The notes under the pieces were generated by a model, which ran no database searches, was not told the DNA's origin, and was given only the letters and a program-made list of their open reading frames with translations. Positions 44,086-54,979 of a stretch of DNA of 64,000 nucleotides are shown here, piece by piece; within the stretch, counting starts at the first letter, position 1; each line of letters starts with the position of its first letter. The DNA is from Amorphophallus konjac (lineage: Eukaryota; Streptophyta; Magnoliopsida; Alismatales; Araceae). Where the stretch lies: contig CM040126.1 of the NCBI GenBank assembly GCA_022559845.1, forward strand, positions 229,344,641 to 229,408,640. Direction: 5' to 3'. Made by a program: the position numbers and the translations under genes.

Positions 44086-45606
44086 GAGCGATGTGAACAC
44101 GAGGACGGAGGATCACCCAGAAAAGCATGCAGAAGCACTCCAGTAAAAGGTACACAATAGTATTGGCTCAAGAACATAGAATTTATATCTCTTTAGTCAA
44201 AATACAAGCTGCCAGAAATTGGCAAAATACCCTCACACGGGCCAAGTACAAGTACATGGAAGAACAAAACGTGCTCAACAGTGGCAACATGTAACTCTAG
44301 CAACTCGCTCTTTCGGCATCGTCATCTATTAACGATCATGTAGAGCCTTCGAATAGGCATATGTACCCATCTTTGTTCTGCGGGAGGGTACCTACGGAGA
44401 TGCCTCCTATGCCAGAGAAGAGGGACAAAGCCCTCAGGCCAACAAAGGGCTTCACTGGTAGAAGGCCTGCATGAGGAAAACTAGGCCAGTAGCTCCGGCC
44501 ACCCCTGCTTGGAGAAGGAACAGCAAGGCCCACCCGTTATAGGGAACCAGTAGGCCCACACAAGCCAACAGGCGACAACGGTACTATGAAGCCAACACAT
44601 TAGGAAGGCCACCCCGACGAATAAGCCCCCGCTGCCCCGGCTACCACCAGCACCTCCCTTGAAAGGAGAGGTTGTTTTGTGTCTCGCCACGGACAGCGTG
44701 CGATAGCTACGGCGGGAAGAGAAGTGCTGGCCATGCCTCCAAACTAAGGAGCCCACCGCCATCCACCAAGCCGCACGACCGTGCCTATCGAGTGGAAGAA
44801 CGGAAAACAGATTCCACCCTTCCTTACGATCCTTCCTACCAGATAGTAGGAAGATGTTCCAACAACAAGGAGCATCTCTGAGCACCTGCAAGGAACAAAC
44901 AACAGTCATATACCACCAAGACAAGCAAAAGAAACTAGCTGAAAAAGAGAAAGCGACATTACCTTGACACTTCTCAACCCTTCAAGGATGGATCCTATTT
45001 GGCTCAAGGAGCAGGACTTCCCTGCCAGCGTACAAGCGGTCGACCTTCTCCAAGGCCTCCCGCCAGCCATCCAGGTACCCGAGCCTATATTGCTTAGATG
45101 TCGGGCCACCCTCTCCAGGCACAGGCCACCGTCGCCACGGTACCGGCGCTGCGTTTCTCCAAAGGACCAAAGGTTGACGACGAGCCGACAGAAATTTATC
45201 ATCTAACGAAGTACTAGGCTCTCCTGAGGACATTCTCTAAGAAGGCTACCTACAAAGGCTCTCTATTGAAGAAGCTGATCGCTGGAATGCTGCGGAAGCC
45301 ACCATTTATAGGGAAGGCGAAGTCCCCAGGAGTGTGTGGAGTCTTACCACCTTAATCAAATCCGTGGAAATCGAAGCGACGGATCCCAAAAGTCGTGCTC
45401 CTTCAAAAGCCCTCATCGAGGACGCCGTTTCGTATCCCTAGAGGATCTCACGACAGTTCAGGAAGAAGGAAATACAAGGAAGAAAATCTCAAGATTTGGA
45501 GATAAAAGGAACTTTTTCATTTCCAAAAAAATAGAAATTACAAAAAGAGGCTACTGCCTCGGAAGGTGTAGAAAAAAGGAAGGAAAAGACAACTAGGGGC
45601 ATCCCC
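44086..45606. other. Tat 3' non-coding region between repeat and antisense ORF
   Basis: No convincing reading frame or structural RNA is visible here. It would be 3' untranslated sequence of the sense RNA and also the region where antisense transcripts end. Confidence 0.5.
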
Positions 45607-47905
45607 TCAAGGACCTGCCCCGGTTACATCATCACGTGCCCTGGGCTCAGCAGGCGCACGCATAGCAGCAGCACTAGGAGGAGGTGGCTCATCACTCAAG
45701 TCCACCACGGCAACATCCGCGGGCGCTCGCTCGCCCGCGCTCGACACCGACCGCTCGACGCCCACCTCTACGGGGTCAGGCCCCTCATCTTCATCTTCGG
45801 CCCCCGAGCCGTAGGGATCTGAAAGAGGAGGGAGGACCGGGGCCACGAGGTCAAAGTGCCCTGCTGTGGCCTTCACGACAGCACTCCAGCCCTCCCGGAA
45901 GCCGCGATCACGCATTGGCCCGAGGTACCCCAGGGCCGCCTCCGTCAGCTCTGCTCGATAAGCTGAGAAAGAACAAAAGGCCTCCACAGCCTCCTCACTA
46001 GCCGAGGATATTGACATGCGTAGCCTAGTGAGCTCTGCCTCGACCTCCTTGCCACAGGCCTCCATGGCTCGAGCCTCTGTCTCCAGCTTGGCCGCCCGCT
46101 CTCCAACCGCATCAGCCCGCGCCCAGAAAGAGTCCCGGTCGTGCTCCATGCCTGCCAGGGCCGACTCCAGCAGAGACAACTACTCCCGAAGTCTGACGTC
46201 TGTAGCCTCGGACTCTTTCAAACGCCCTTCGGCCCCCGCCTGAAGGGCCCGACTGGCCTCCAGCTAACGCACAACATCCAGGAAACGGTGCCTCCACAGC
46301 CCGAAGGCGCTGACGACCAGACACATGCTCCTTGCGGTGATGGCCGTCAGCTCATCCATGATGCCAGGACCCAGCTCCCCAACGTGCTCATGCCAGCGAG
46401 CACTCTGCATCATGAGGTCGACAGTGCCCGGGACACCAGGCACCCCCGCCGGTGAGTCCTCGGGTAGCGAGGACTGACCGCGCGGGGGGACCCTCTGCGA
46501 AAGGGGAGGATCAACCTCGGCAGTAGCAGGGGCATTGCCCCTTTCGCGCCCCCGGCTATCGGACCCAGACGTGGGGGTAGCAGCTGCCGGCGCTATCGGG
46601 GACGATGATAGGTGAACACTGGGGGGAGGTGCCCCAGGCGAGGGTGGGACCCGGCTTCTAACCGGGGTCGAATCACTCCCCCTCTTCCTTGATCGGCAGC
46701 GACTGTCAATCTCCGCCAACTCATCCTCGGTCAGATAAGCCCGACCATCGCTAGCCATGGCAGACTCCTCACCGAGTTTGCTGGGAGAGGCTTCAGAGGG
46801 ACTCTGCCGAAGACTAGGCCCTCCACTGGCCATCGACGCCTCGGGCGAACGCACTAGAGGAATGCCGACAGGGGCCAGATACTGCAACCTCCCTGGGGCA
46901 AAAGCAACCTGGGCAGAGGGGGCGACAATTGACACCTGGCCGGTTCCTGGAGCAACGTGATCCACGGGGCAGGGAGTGAGCCGCGGCAAACGGACGATCT
47001 CGGGGGTCCACCCCAGTGCTTTCGCCACCCCTGAAAATAAAACAAGGTTAGTCAAGCATTAGCCACTACTGCAAACATCCCTACGGGGTGACAAGACCAG
47101 TACCCTGCGGCAACAGAGGACACAACCCCAGCTCTCGAAGCAGTGCCGGGGTTAAGACGTGGTCTGCATCGACGAGAGGATACCGAGAAATCGCCTTCAG
47201 ATCCTGGCGACCCTCGGCGTTGAGGGGAGGCTTCGTATCGCACCAAGGGTGAGGAAAGCCACTCTGCATCCAGCCATCAGAGGCCCTTTCCCAGTCCTTC
47301 GACTTGATCAAGTAAACATACCGCTCCGCCCACCCCTTGCGGCTGGACGCGGTACGGGAGACAGAGACAAAATGGTCACGGGTACGAGCCTTGAAATAGG
47401 CGAAAAAGGTGTCGGATGGGCAACTCTGGAGGAGGAAGAATTGTTGGAACAAGTCGACCCTCGATTCCACCGTCGCTCTACGACAGGCATAGACAAACCC
47501 GCAAAGGATGCTATAAGAATTGGGAGTTATGCCCCTAGGGTTCCGTCCGTAGTGGCGGAGGACGGCCGAGATAAAAGGATGGATCGGAATACAAAGACCA
47601 GCCTGGAAGGAGGCCACCAGGATCATGATCCTTCCAGTAGGGTGACTCATTATGTCATCTCCCACAGCAGGAAAGATGATGTCGTACTCGGGGGGGATCT
47701 GGAAGGTCTCCCGTAAACCATGGAATACCCTATAGGCCACCAGAGGCTGGGAATCAAGCTGACTAGTACCCACACCCGAAGTGCTCGGCATACCACCCCG
47801 GCCTTGAGGCATGTCCTCCGTAGAGGAAGACTCGACAGTGAGAGCTCTTCTACGCGGACACATCACTACCGAAGAAAAGAAGAGCCGAGAAAGAAGGATC
47901 CTCAC
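45607..47905 (-). pseudogene. Tat antisense ORF, putative gypsy-type transposon protein, spliced, two nonsense codons
   Basis: Encoded opposite to gag-pol, between pol and the 3' LTR. Exon 1 (47905-47104) contains the conserved region known as the 'putative gypsy type transposon' domain: FQIPPEYDII, GLCIPIHPFISAVLRHYGRN, GWAERYVYLI and ALLRELGL. Exon 2 (47030-45607) carries a Pro/Ser-rich region, then a Glu/Ala/Arg-rich coiled coil, GYLGPMRDRGFREGWSAVV and an acidic tail. Splicing a GT-AG intron at 47103-47031 keeps the frame (codon 268 stays Gly). Two TAG codons (46266-46264, 46182-46180) interrupt exon 2; otherwise it spans about 740 codons. A second possible start is ATG at 47863. The function of these proteins is not established. 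Confidence 0.85.
47031..47103 (-). other. Predicted 73-bp intron in the Tat antisense ORF
   Basis: The donor is CAGG|GTACTGG and the acceptor TTTTATTTTCAG|GGG with a U-rich stretch before it. The unspliced frame stops inside it, and splicing joins two conserved protein segments in frame. Confidence 0.7.
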
Positions 47906-47990
47906 CAGTCAAAGGGAGGAAGAAGCCTACGACGGAGCGCGGCGACCAGCGAGACGGGGGTATGGTTTGCGAGAGCCCCCTCCGTGCTCC

Positions 47991-47997
47991 TTATAAA
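47991..47997 (-). promoter_or_regulatory. Antisense TATA box for the Tat antisense ORF
   Basis: The minus strand reads GCGGTTTATAAGGAGC, 86 bp upstream of the ATG at 47905 and 128 bp upstream of the one at 47863. The duplicated segment on the left keeps it at 22228-22234. Confidence 0.62.
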
Positions 47998-48290
47998 CCG
48001 CCCACTACAGTCCGACGGTTGCCCCCTGACGGTCAAGCGAAGGGATGTTTGTCGCTACGGTGGTACGGCTACCGAGGCCGGCGACCGTTCTGAGCCCACA
48101 TCCCTAGAACAAGACAAGACCTAAGGTCATCATTGCCAGCGTGGCTTCTGCCATCGCCAGAGGCGCCTTGCGCGCCAAGTGGGTCTTGAATCCACCAACT
48201 CCCGCCGTACGAGGAAATCATCTCCGAATCACATCCTCCAGAAGAACCCTCTCTTGGGCTACTCTCAGTCCCCTACGAGTGCTCGGCAAC

Positions 48291-48307
48291 TAAGAGTAGG
48301 GGGGAAG
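48291..48307 (+). other. Polypurine tract of the Tat element
   Basis: TAAGAGTAGGGGGGAAG directly before the 3' LTR; an identical run precedes the LTR at 22546. Confidence 0.85.
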
Positions 48308-49186
48308 TGAGGAGGATAAATCTGCTTTGACCCAGAAATGGCCCAAGCGTGAGTGGCCCATTAAGGTTTGGATGCGCTAAGCCCAATCAAGGAGCGGACA
48401 TACGTGCTCAGCCCAATAAGAGGATGACCGGCCCAACAAGGCATCAGATTCCACGATGCCGATGAGGCCGGCCCAAGCGTAGTTCTCGTCGGAGGACACT
48501 CCGACGATCGACCGTTGCCCCCACGACGCCGGCCTTGACCCCGTAACGGGCGAGCACGCACCATGAGTGCCGTAAGACTCACCCAGGGAACGGTCGACGC
48601 CGGGGCTATCGCCCTCCAATGGGAAGCTCCGGCCAACATAGTAGAGGAACGTTACTCTACTAAACGGACCCTTCCATATCAAGGGATGAGGCCCTCGCTC
48701 CAGGACAACCCATATAAAAGGGACATCGACAGAAGAGAAGAGCATGGTAGATCCTTCAACTAAACCCCCATACTACTACGCAAGAGGAGATACGGTGGAT
48801 ACTTCCGCCACTAGAGCTTTCTACTCAGAAGAGAGTGACCCAACATGCAACTACGATAGAGAGGCCATCTACTACGTCCAGAGAGCCACTTCCTCTTGCA
48901 CGGCCTTACCACCCAGCGAGCACTCTTCCAGAGCCCGTTGGGAGCAACCAGCACGTGCGCAGGGGATCTACACGCTTCCTGGATCGATGACTACGGCCTC
49001 TACTTCTCTCTTACTTTGCTCCTCTCTATTGCTCATTTGTCCCTTGCTGACTTAAGCATCGGAGGGTTATCCCCTAGGGTAACACTCGGGACTCCTTCTG
49101 ACGCCCTTCTAGTTTCTTGGTGTGTGCAGGCATCCACGGGCGCGAGATGACTTCCCCAACAAATAAATAGAGAAGGTGGTACATAG

Positions 49187-52100
49187 TGTAATAATCTGGA
49201 TTCTTGTCAGATCTTTATTAGGTCTTTCAGATCCTTTTTGGAGAGTTTTGGATCACTTTTGTAGCTCCCGAGTTGAGTTTTATGATCCGTGTGAATTTTT
49301 CTCTTGTACTAGTTATGGAACCCTACGGTGAGTTTGTTTCTCAGTTCATCGACTCGTGGATGCCGCAGTTACGTTGCATTCTTTCCAACGATCGTTTCGA
49401 CTATTTTTGCGTATTTTTTTGAATTAGTCCATTTTCGGACTAATTATAGAATTTTTAGAAATTAGGAAAATTCCTAATTTCTTTTTCTTTTTCCTTTTTC
49501 TTTCTTCTTCCTCTCTCCTCTCGTTCATTCGCGCGCGACCCTCTCTCTCTCTCTCTCCCGTTTTCTCTCCTCTCTCGCCCTTCCAGCTCCGGTTGCAGAC
49601 GGAGGAGGCTCGTGAGCGAGGTGGCGACGGCGTGCGGTCCATGAGGTGCACGATCGGGCGAGGATTGGATCGGATTTGGCGTGATAGTGAACGGTGGATT
49701 CAAAGTTGACGAATGAATTCATGACCTGGTTTTTGGCACGGTTTAGTCGCTTTGGCGCACCGTTTCTTTGGTAGGGGTAGGGAGACGGATCACCACTTCC
49801 TCCTGCATGTTTTCCCTACCATTGCACGTCGTTTGGTGCGAAAATGGCCGAGTTTGGGGTCGTTTAGCCTAAACCTGGGTTTCATAGGGTTCGTCAGAAA
49901 ACGGTGATGGTTTTTAGATCAGTTACTCTCAATGGACTCCCTGGAACGTCAGCGTTCCATAGTCACTGATTTCGCCTCGATTGGTGGTCTCGTTTGACCG
50001 GAAGGACTCCAGGAAGTCCGGAAACCCTTTTTGGTTGATTTCATTATAATCACCTATTTCTTGCAATTCGTTCGTCGTTTTGACTCTGGTCGGAGTCTAT
50101 GTGATTACCAGTGGGTCCATGGCTGTATCCCCTTCGTCTCGGAATGAACGGGGCGTGGAAAGGCCTCCGTCGGGCCGATCCCACGATTTGCTCGCTGTGA
50201 CACTTGAACGGTCGAACCAGAGACCGTTCATGGAATGAGCGGCTGGCTTTGGACCTTTCATCCTGTCCCGGGTTGAGGTTGAGTGGTCGTTCGATAGGCC
50301 ACTCATCCCCTTGGGCGGCCGGTTCCGGACCGCTCATCCTGTGTCAGTTTGAGGTTGAGTGGTCGTTCAATAGACCACTTATCCCCCTTGCGTGGTCCAT
50401 CCTAGACCATTTATCTTCCCATTGGGTTGAGTGGTCAGATTTGGACCGCTTATCCCCGTTGACCTCTGGTCAACAGTTTTGTGTCGGTTGTGTCGAGCGG
50501 CATGGTCAAAACCGCTCTAACCGACACTGTAGTAGGTCGATTGGCTTGAGCGGCTATCCATTAACCGCTCAACGCCATGGGCGGTCCAGCCCTAACCGCC
50601 CATCCCCCGTTACTATTTTGGGTATGTTTTCTTGACTGGTCCAGTTTGGACCGTTCATCCCGTTGAGTGGTCCTGTTCGGACTGTTCATCCCTTTGAGTG
50701 GTCCCTTTGTGACCGCCCATCCCTGTTTGGTTGAGTGGTCCTGTTCGGACCATTCATCCCGTTGAGTGGTTCTGTCCGGACTGTTCATCCGGTTGAGTGG
50801 TCCCTATGTGACCGCCCATCGAGTTGACTCAGTCTTCTTGTTTGTTGGTCGTGATGGCTATCCCGTGTCTGTCAGTTAGGTTGTTTAGGTTGGTGTCTGG
50901 GTGTCGGTAGTTCTCCAGATGAGTCGGTTCAGGGTCGACTGGGTGTGGTCTACTCTCTGAGTGCCACAGTTCTCTAACGACTTCATCTATGACCACCATT
51001 GTCCTTGTCGCTGTGTGTGTAGCATGTTCCTCCTTGACTGCTGGGTTTGCCTCGTGGCCGAGTGATAGATCGCCTATGCCCAGAGTGTCGTTTCCCACCG
51101 TTCCGATTTCTGTATGTCTTGGCTTGACCTTGTGGTCTGCCCTTTGTCCCGTGGATGTCTCCTAACATCCTATGAGGGCTAAGACTACGTTATGAGGTAG
51201 CCAGGAATCTTCTTGCTTGTAGTAGGATTCTTCTTCCTATTCTAGAGTCGTCATTGTCTGGTTCCGGTCAACCTGGTGTGACCCAGTGGTTGACAGGTGA
51301 CCTTGTGTGTCTCGACGGTTCCGTCCAATCTGAGACATGGTTCTGGATGCCTCGAGGTGTTGTCTTACCTTGGTTTACATGTCCAAGCATGCTGAGGGTC
51401 TTGGTGTTCCCTCAGGTGTCTGTGTGTCATTTTCTATGGTTGTTTCTTCTGGCTTAGGAATAGACCGATTGGCGGCTTGTTCCGCTTTATACGACGATCT
51501 TAACTCCGAGTTATGAGACTCAAGGATCGTTACGTTTTCAGGTGTAGTTGCCTTGTCTTGAGTCTGGTGGCAGTCTGGTATGCTACCTTGTGTCTGTGCT
51601 TCGTAGTACGTACGACAGTGCTTCTTCGCATGTCTGTACTCCGGCACTCACGTTTTGGAGTCTGTCTTGTGAGCCTCCACTAGTCGTAGCCTTACGACAC
51701 GTTACGGCATGTCGGCCCTTATGGCGGGGCAGTTCCTGAAATATGGTTTGTAAGCTAGTTTCCGTGCTCCCCCACTGTACAGTGGCGTCCAGCTGGGTAG
51801 GGAAAACTAGCTAGAGGCCTGACTCTCCAGCAAGAGTCGGTGTGTGCACACGTGGTCAGGGGCTTTGGACTGACACCCACGGGCGTTCCCCTGTCTAGTC
51901 ACTCCTTTCTGTAGTCCCGTTCTGGTTCTGAGTGTGTCTTAGTCTCTGTTGTGCTTCAGGCGGCATAGTAGATGAGACACTTGTAGGCGCATCATAAGAC
52001 GTTAGTGGACGCAGCTGGCTATTATTCTAGTGAGGAGGTACTTCCGTCACGTGACACGTGACTCTCGTGTTTCTCATACGTCGAGACCTTTCCAGGTTAG

Positions 52101-53011
52101 TCCTCTAGTGGTCTTGCCCGAGGTCAGTGTTGTGTCTTGTGCACGACGTTCCAGTCGTGTGTGTGTGGACGTATCTAGAAGAGCATGCATGTCAATCGAG
52201 TCGTGTATGCTTTAGATTCTGTCTACGTCTGTCTAGGTTTTCTCTAGGCTTTTCACCTATGTTCGTATGCTTTTGCTTGTCTTCGCAGGCTTTCACCCAG
52301 GGCCTTGTGCTGTGTCAGCAGATCGGCAACTCCTGACTTCGTCCATTCAGAGTTTACGCATATGTTGCTGTTGTTGTTTCGAGTAGCCTAGGGGTCGAGG
52401 TTAGTTCGGCAGCCGTGTTTTATTCAGTACGACTTTTCCCTTTTCTTTTAGCTGTTCCTACTCCTTCCGTTTCGGTCTTCTTTTACAACTTTCTAGTGTA
52501 GTTTTCTTTCTTTACTACACATGCTGTTTCTGTTGTTGTTCCGGGTTACTGCGTGTTTTTCAGTGGGGATCCGCGTGACCCCTACTGGGCTAGTGACACG
52601 AGGCTCACCCCTACTTTTCAGGTGGGTGGCGTTTTTCTGCTTCCGCGGTTCCTGGTGTGGCGAGTTCGTAGTTGCCAGCGGTACCTGTGTCGGGTTTCCC
52701 CCGACCTTAGGGTATGTCTTCTTTCTGTTAGACTGTACTTGCCTTTAATTTCTTGGATTGGACTCTGGTATAATTGTTAAACTTAAACTGTTAATTAAAA
52801 AGTAATTTTATTTCTGCTACTTTAGCAAACCGATCTAATGAAATTTAATTGCTTACTGTACTATCTCTGTGGCTTCAATGTACTACACGACAATCCTTTT
52901 ATCCCTTCGGAGCTCTACCGCTCTTCGGAGGCCTCGCGGGTTCCAAGTGGTATCGGGTCTACTCGGTAGTCCTATCGGGTATATCCGGTATCCGGGATCC
53001 GGGTCGTCACA
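49187..53011 (+). repeat. LARD-like 5' LTR (3825 bp)
   Basis: Directly repeated at 54980-58745. It contains a CT-rich tract (about 49488-49590), a hairpin array (50205-50820) and long GT-rich stretches. The open frames in it are on both strands and appear in both LTRs without protein similarity I can recognise. Confidence 0.92.
50205..50820 (+). repeat. Hairpin array of TGAGYGGTC/GACCRCTCA units (LARD 5' LTR)
   Basis: More than ten inverted pairs occur in a row: TGAACGGTC/GACCGTTCA (50205-50213, 50222-50230), TGAGTGGTC/GGCCACTCA (50280-50288, 50297-50305), TGAGTGGTC/GACCACTTA (50356-50364, 50373-50381), GTGTCGGT/ACCGACAC (50481-50488, 50520-50527) enclosing GAGCGG/CCGCTC (50495-50500, 50512-50517), TTGAGCGG/CCGCTCAA (50546-50553, 50565-50572) and GGGCGGT/ACCGCCC (50579-50585, 50595-50601). 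Then come about six TTGAGTGGTC...GACCGNYCATCC units of about 30 bp up to 50820. Confidence 0.85.
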
Positions 53012-53012
53012 G

Positions 53013-53025
53013 TTGGTATCAGAGC
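53013..53025 (+). other. Primer-binding site of the LARD-like element
   Basis: TTGGTATCAGAGC directly after the 5' LTR end; matches initiator-methionine tRNA. Confidence 0.9.
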
Positions 53026-54965
53026 GTTGTTGTGTGAAGTACATGGGAATCCGAGATATACAGTCACCAGAGTCTTGAAAGTCTAGTACAGTATGCAGCT
53101 GGCGTTAGGTTTCGCGATTCTCTATCGCTTTGTTTCCCGCGTGTCATCTTGTGCGTGCTGTTCTCGCAATGTACGAGATGGTTTTGCTCTTGTCAGGATG
53201 CGACAGGATGCTCTTTTTCATCGTGGTGTTTGTCTCGATCATGCTGTACTTGGCAGTATTCGCCGAAAGGCTTGAATCTGCGGTACTTTGTTCGAGATTT
53301 CTCTGTATGTTGTTCAGGTTGCCGTTGAGTTTCAGAGTTATTGTGATGATCGTACACATTCTTACGTTGTTTTGGTCGTCCCAACTTGAGTCTGTTCAGC
53401 TCCTAATGTGTCTCGCTTCTATTGAAGTGCTAGATTAGATTCCTTCGATTGAGAAGATGCTCAGGCGACCTAGGATTTTCCATTCCTGGTGAGCTTCTGT
53501 TGGTGAGCTTGATGCTTCTCATCCCTTTTGGTGGAGTCTTTTCGAGGTAAGCCTTGGAATTACTATCTTAGTAATGCCTTTGTCCTGTGTCTGCTTGAGT
53601 GTGGACAGCGTTTATTCTGAGCCGGATCTGCTCCTTGTCTTACGGTTGCTTAGCTTTGGACTCCATCATGGTGTTAAGAGTTGTTGCGTACCGTATTTGT
53701 GGGGCCGTGTCTAGCGGCCGATGTACTGTGAAGGCTCATTTATCGTTTTCAGGACGTGAAGGTAAGCTGAGATTAGCCTTTTCCTTGGGCCTTGTGGTGA
53801 AGCTGGTACTCCTCTTCTTTGCACTTAGGCTTCTTGTGATCGGTTGTTCGTAGGATCAGTTCTCGTGGCATGTTATATTACGATTTTCATGAATTGCGAT
53901 GCCACCGCACGTGTGCTGAGATGCGGGTACCGAGATATTTTCTGATGCCTTTGTGCATTTTATGGGTGTGCAACTGAAGCGTGTTGGCTGATTACCCACG
54001 GGTCAAGGGGTTTGTTCTTTCTCGATGTGACTTCATCTTGGGTTCCTGTGCCTTGATGTTGTCTTTTGCCGTGCTGTTGCTAGAGTTATTCTGGTGTTGG
54101 CATTGGCATTTGCGAGTGTTGGGGAATCTATCGGCATTCCTTGCTGATTGAGTACCCTCTATTCTGCATTCCTTCTCTTGGGCGTTATGCTCTCAAGGCG
54201 TGATAATAGTCCTTGAGGTGCGTTCCCCGAGATTATCGTTTCTCGTTGTCGTCGGTCTTTTCTTGGTGAGCAGTCTGATGCATGACTCGTCCCTTGTCGT
54301 TGTGCGTTCAGCTGTTCTGGTGCCTTGATGTGACCCTGCTTGTAGTTGTGTTCCATGGTTCTGTGTTCTGTACGGAGCCGAAATCTTGCAGGTGCTGCCG
54401 TTGTCGTTGTTTTTCTAAGCATTGTTTCTTTATGATTTTGTGTCTCTATCCTGGACCTTAGTCTTGTCGGTTAGCCTTGCTGTACTCTTCTCTCCTGGTA
54501 GAGTTAGCTTGCGACTCGATCAGATGTAATATCTGAGTGAGGATTGACTTGATTGTGCATATGGTCTGGTGCTATCATTGGCGTCCTGTGTGCCAGGTGT
54601 TCTCTGTTACCTTTGGCACTAGAGCCGATGATGTGTCGAGCTGTCAGCTGAGAGGACTGTGTCTCTTGTTTAAGCTGATACTCGCCGTGTCTGTCGTTTT
54701 TGTTTTCCCGATAGTTGTTGTCGTGGCATGGGTCGTGTCTACTTTCCTGTGAGACATAAGCGACATTGCCTTATTTCGGAGGCGTCAGACTTGTGTTCAC
54801 TTAGGTGCCGTGCTCGATCCAGAGCGTGTGCTTGTGATTATGGTCTTACTATGTCCCTCTGAATTGTGTTTCTCGAGATTCGTGTTATTTCAAGTTGTGT
54901 TTTGGGGTTGTTCTTCCCTGCGTCTCCTTCTTGCTAGTCCTTCAATTTCGAGGATGAAATTTCTT
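53026..54965 (+). other. Non-coding internal region of the LARD-like element
   Basis: Almost 2 kb between PBS and PPT with no gag, protease, RT, RNase H or integrase motif in any frame. The longest frames (84-102 codons) are hydrophobic and Cys/Val/Leu-rich because of GT-rich sequence and are probably chance. Confidence 0.75.
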
Positions 54966-54979
54966 AAAGGAGGGGAGGA
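54966..54979 (+). other. Polypurine tract of the LARD-like element
   Basis: AAAGGAGGGGAGGA directly before the 3' LTR. Confidence 0.88.

Noticed and set aside
47159..47716. 185-codon plus-strand frame at 47159-47716
   Set aside because: Shadow of the antisense ORF, which carries the recognisable conserved domain on the minus strand.
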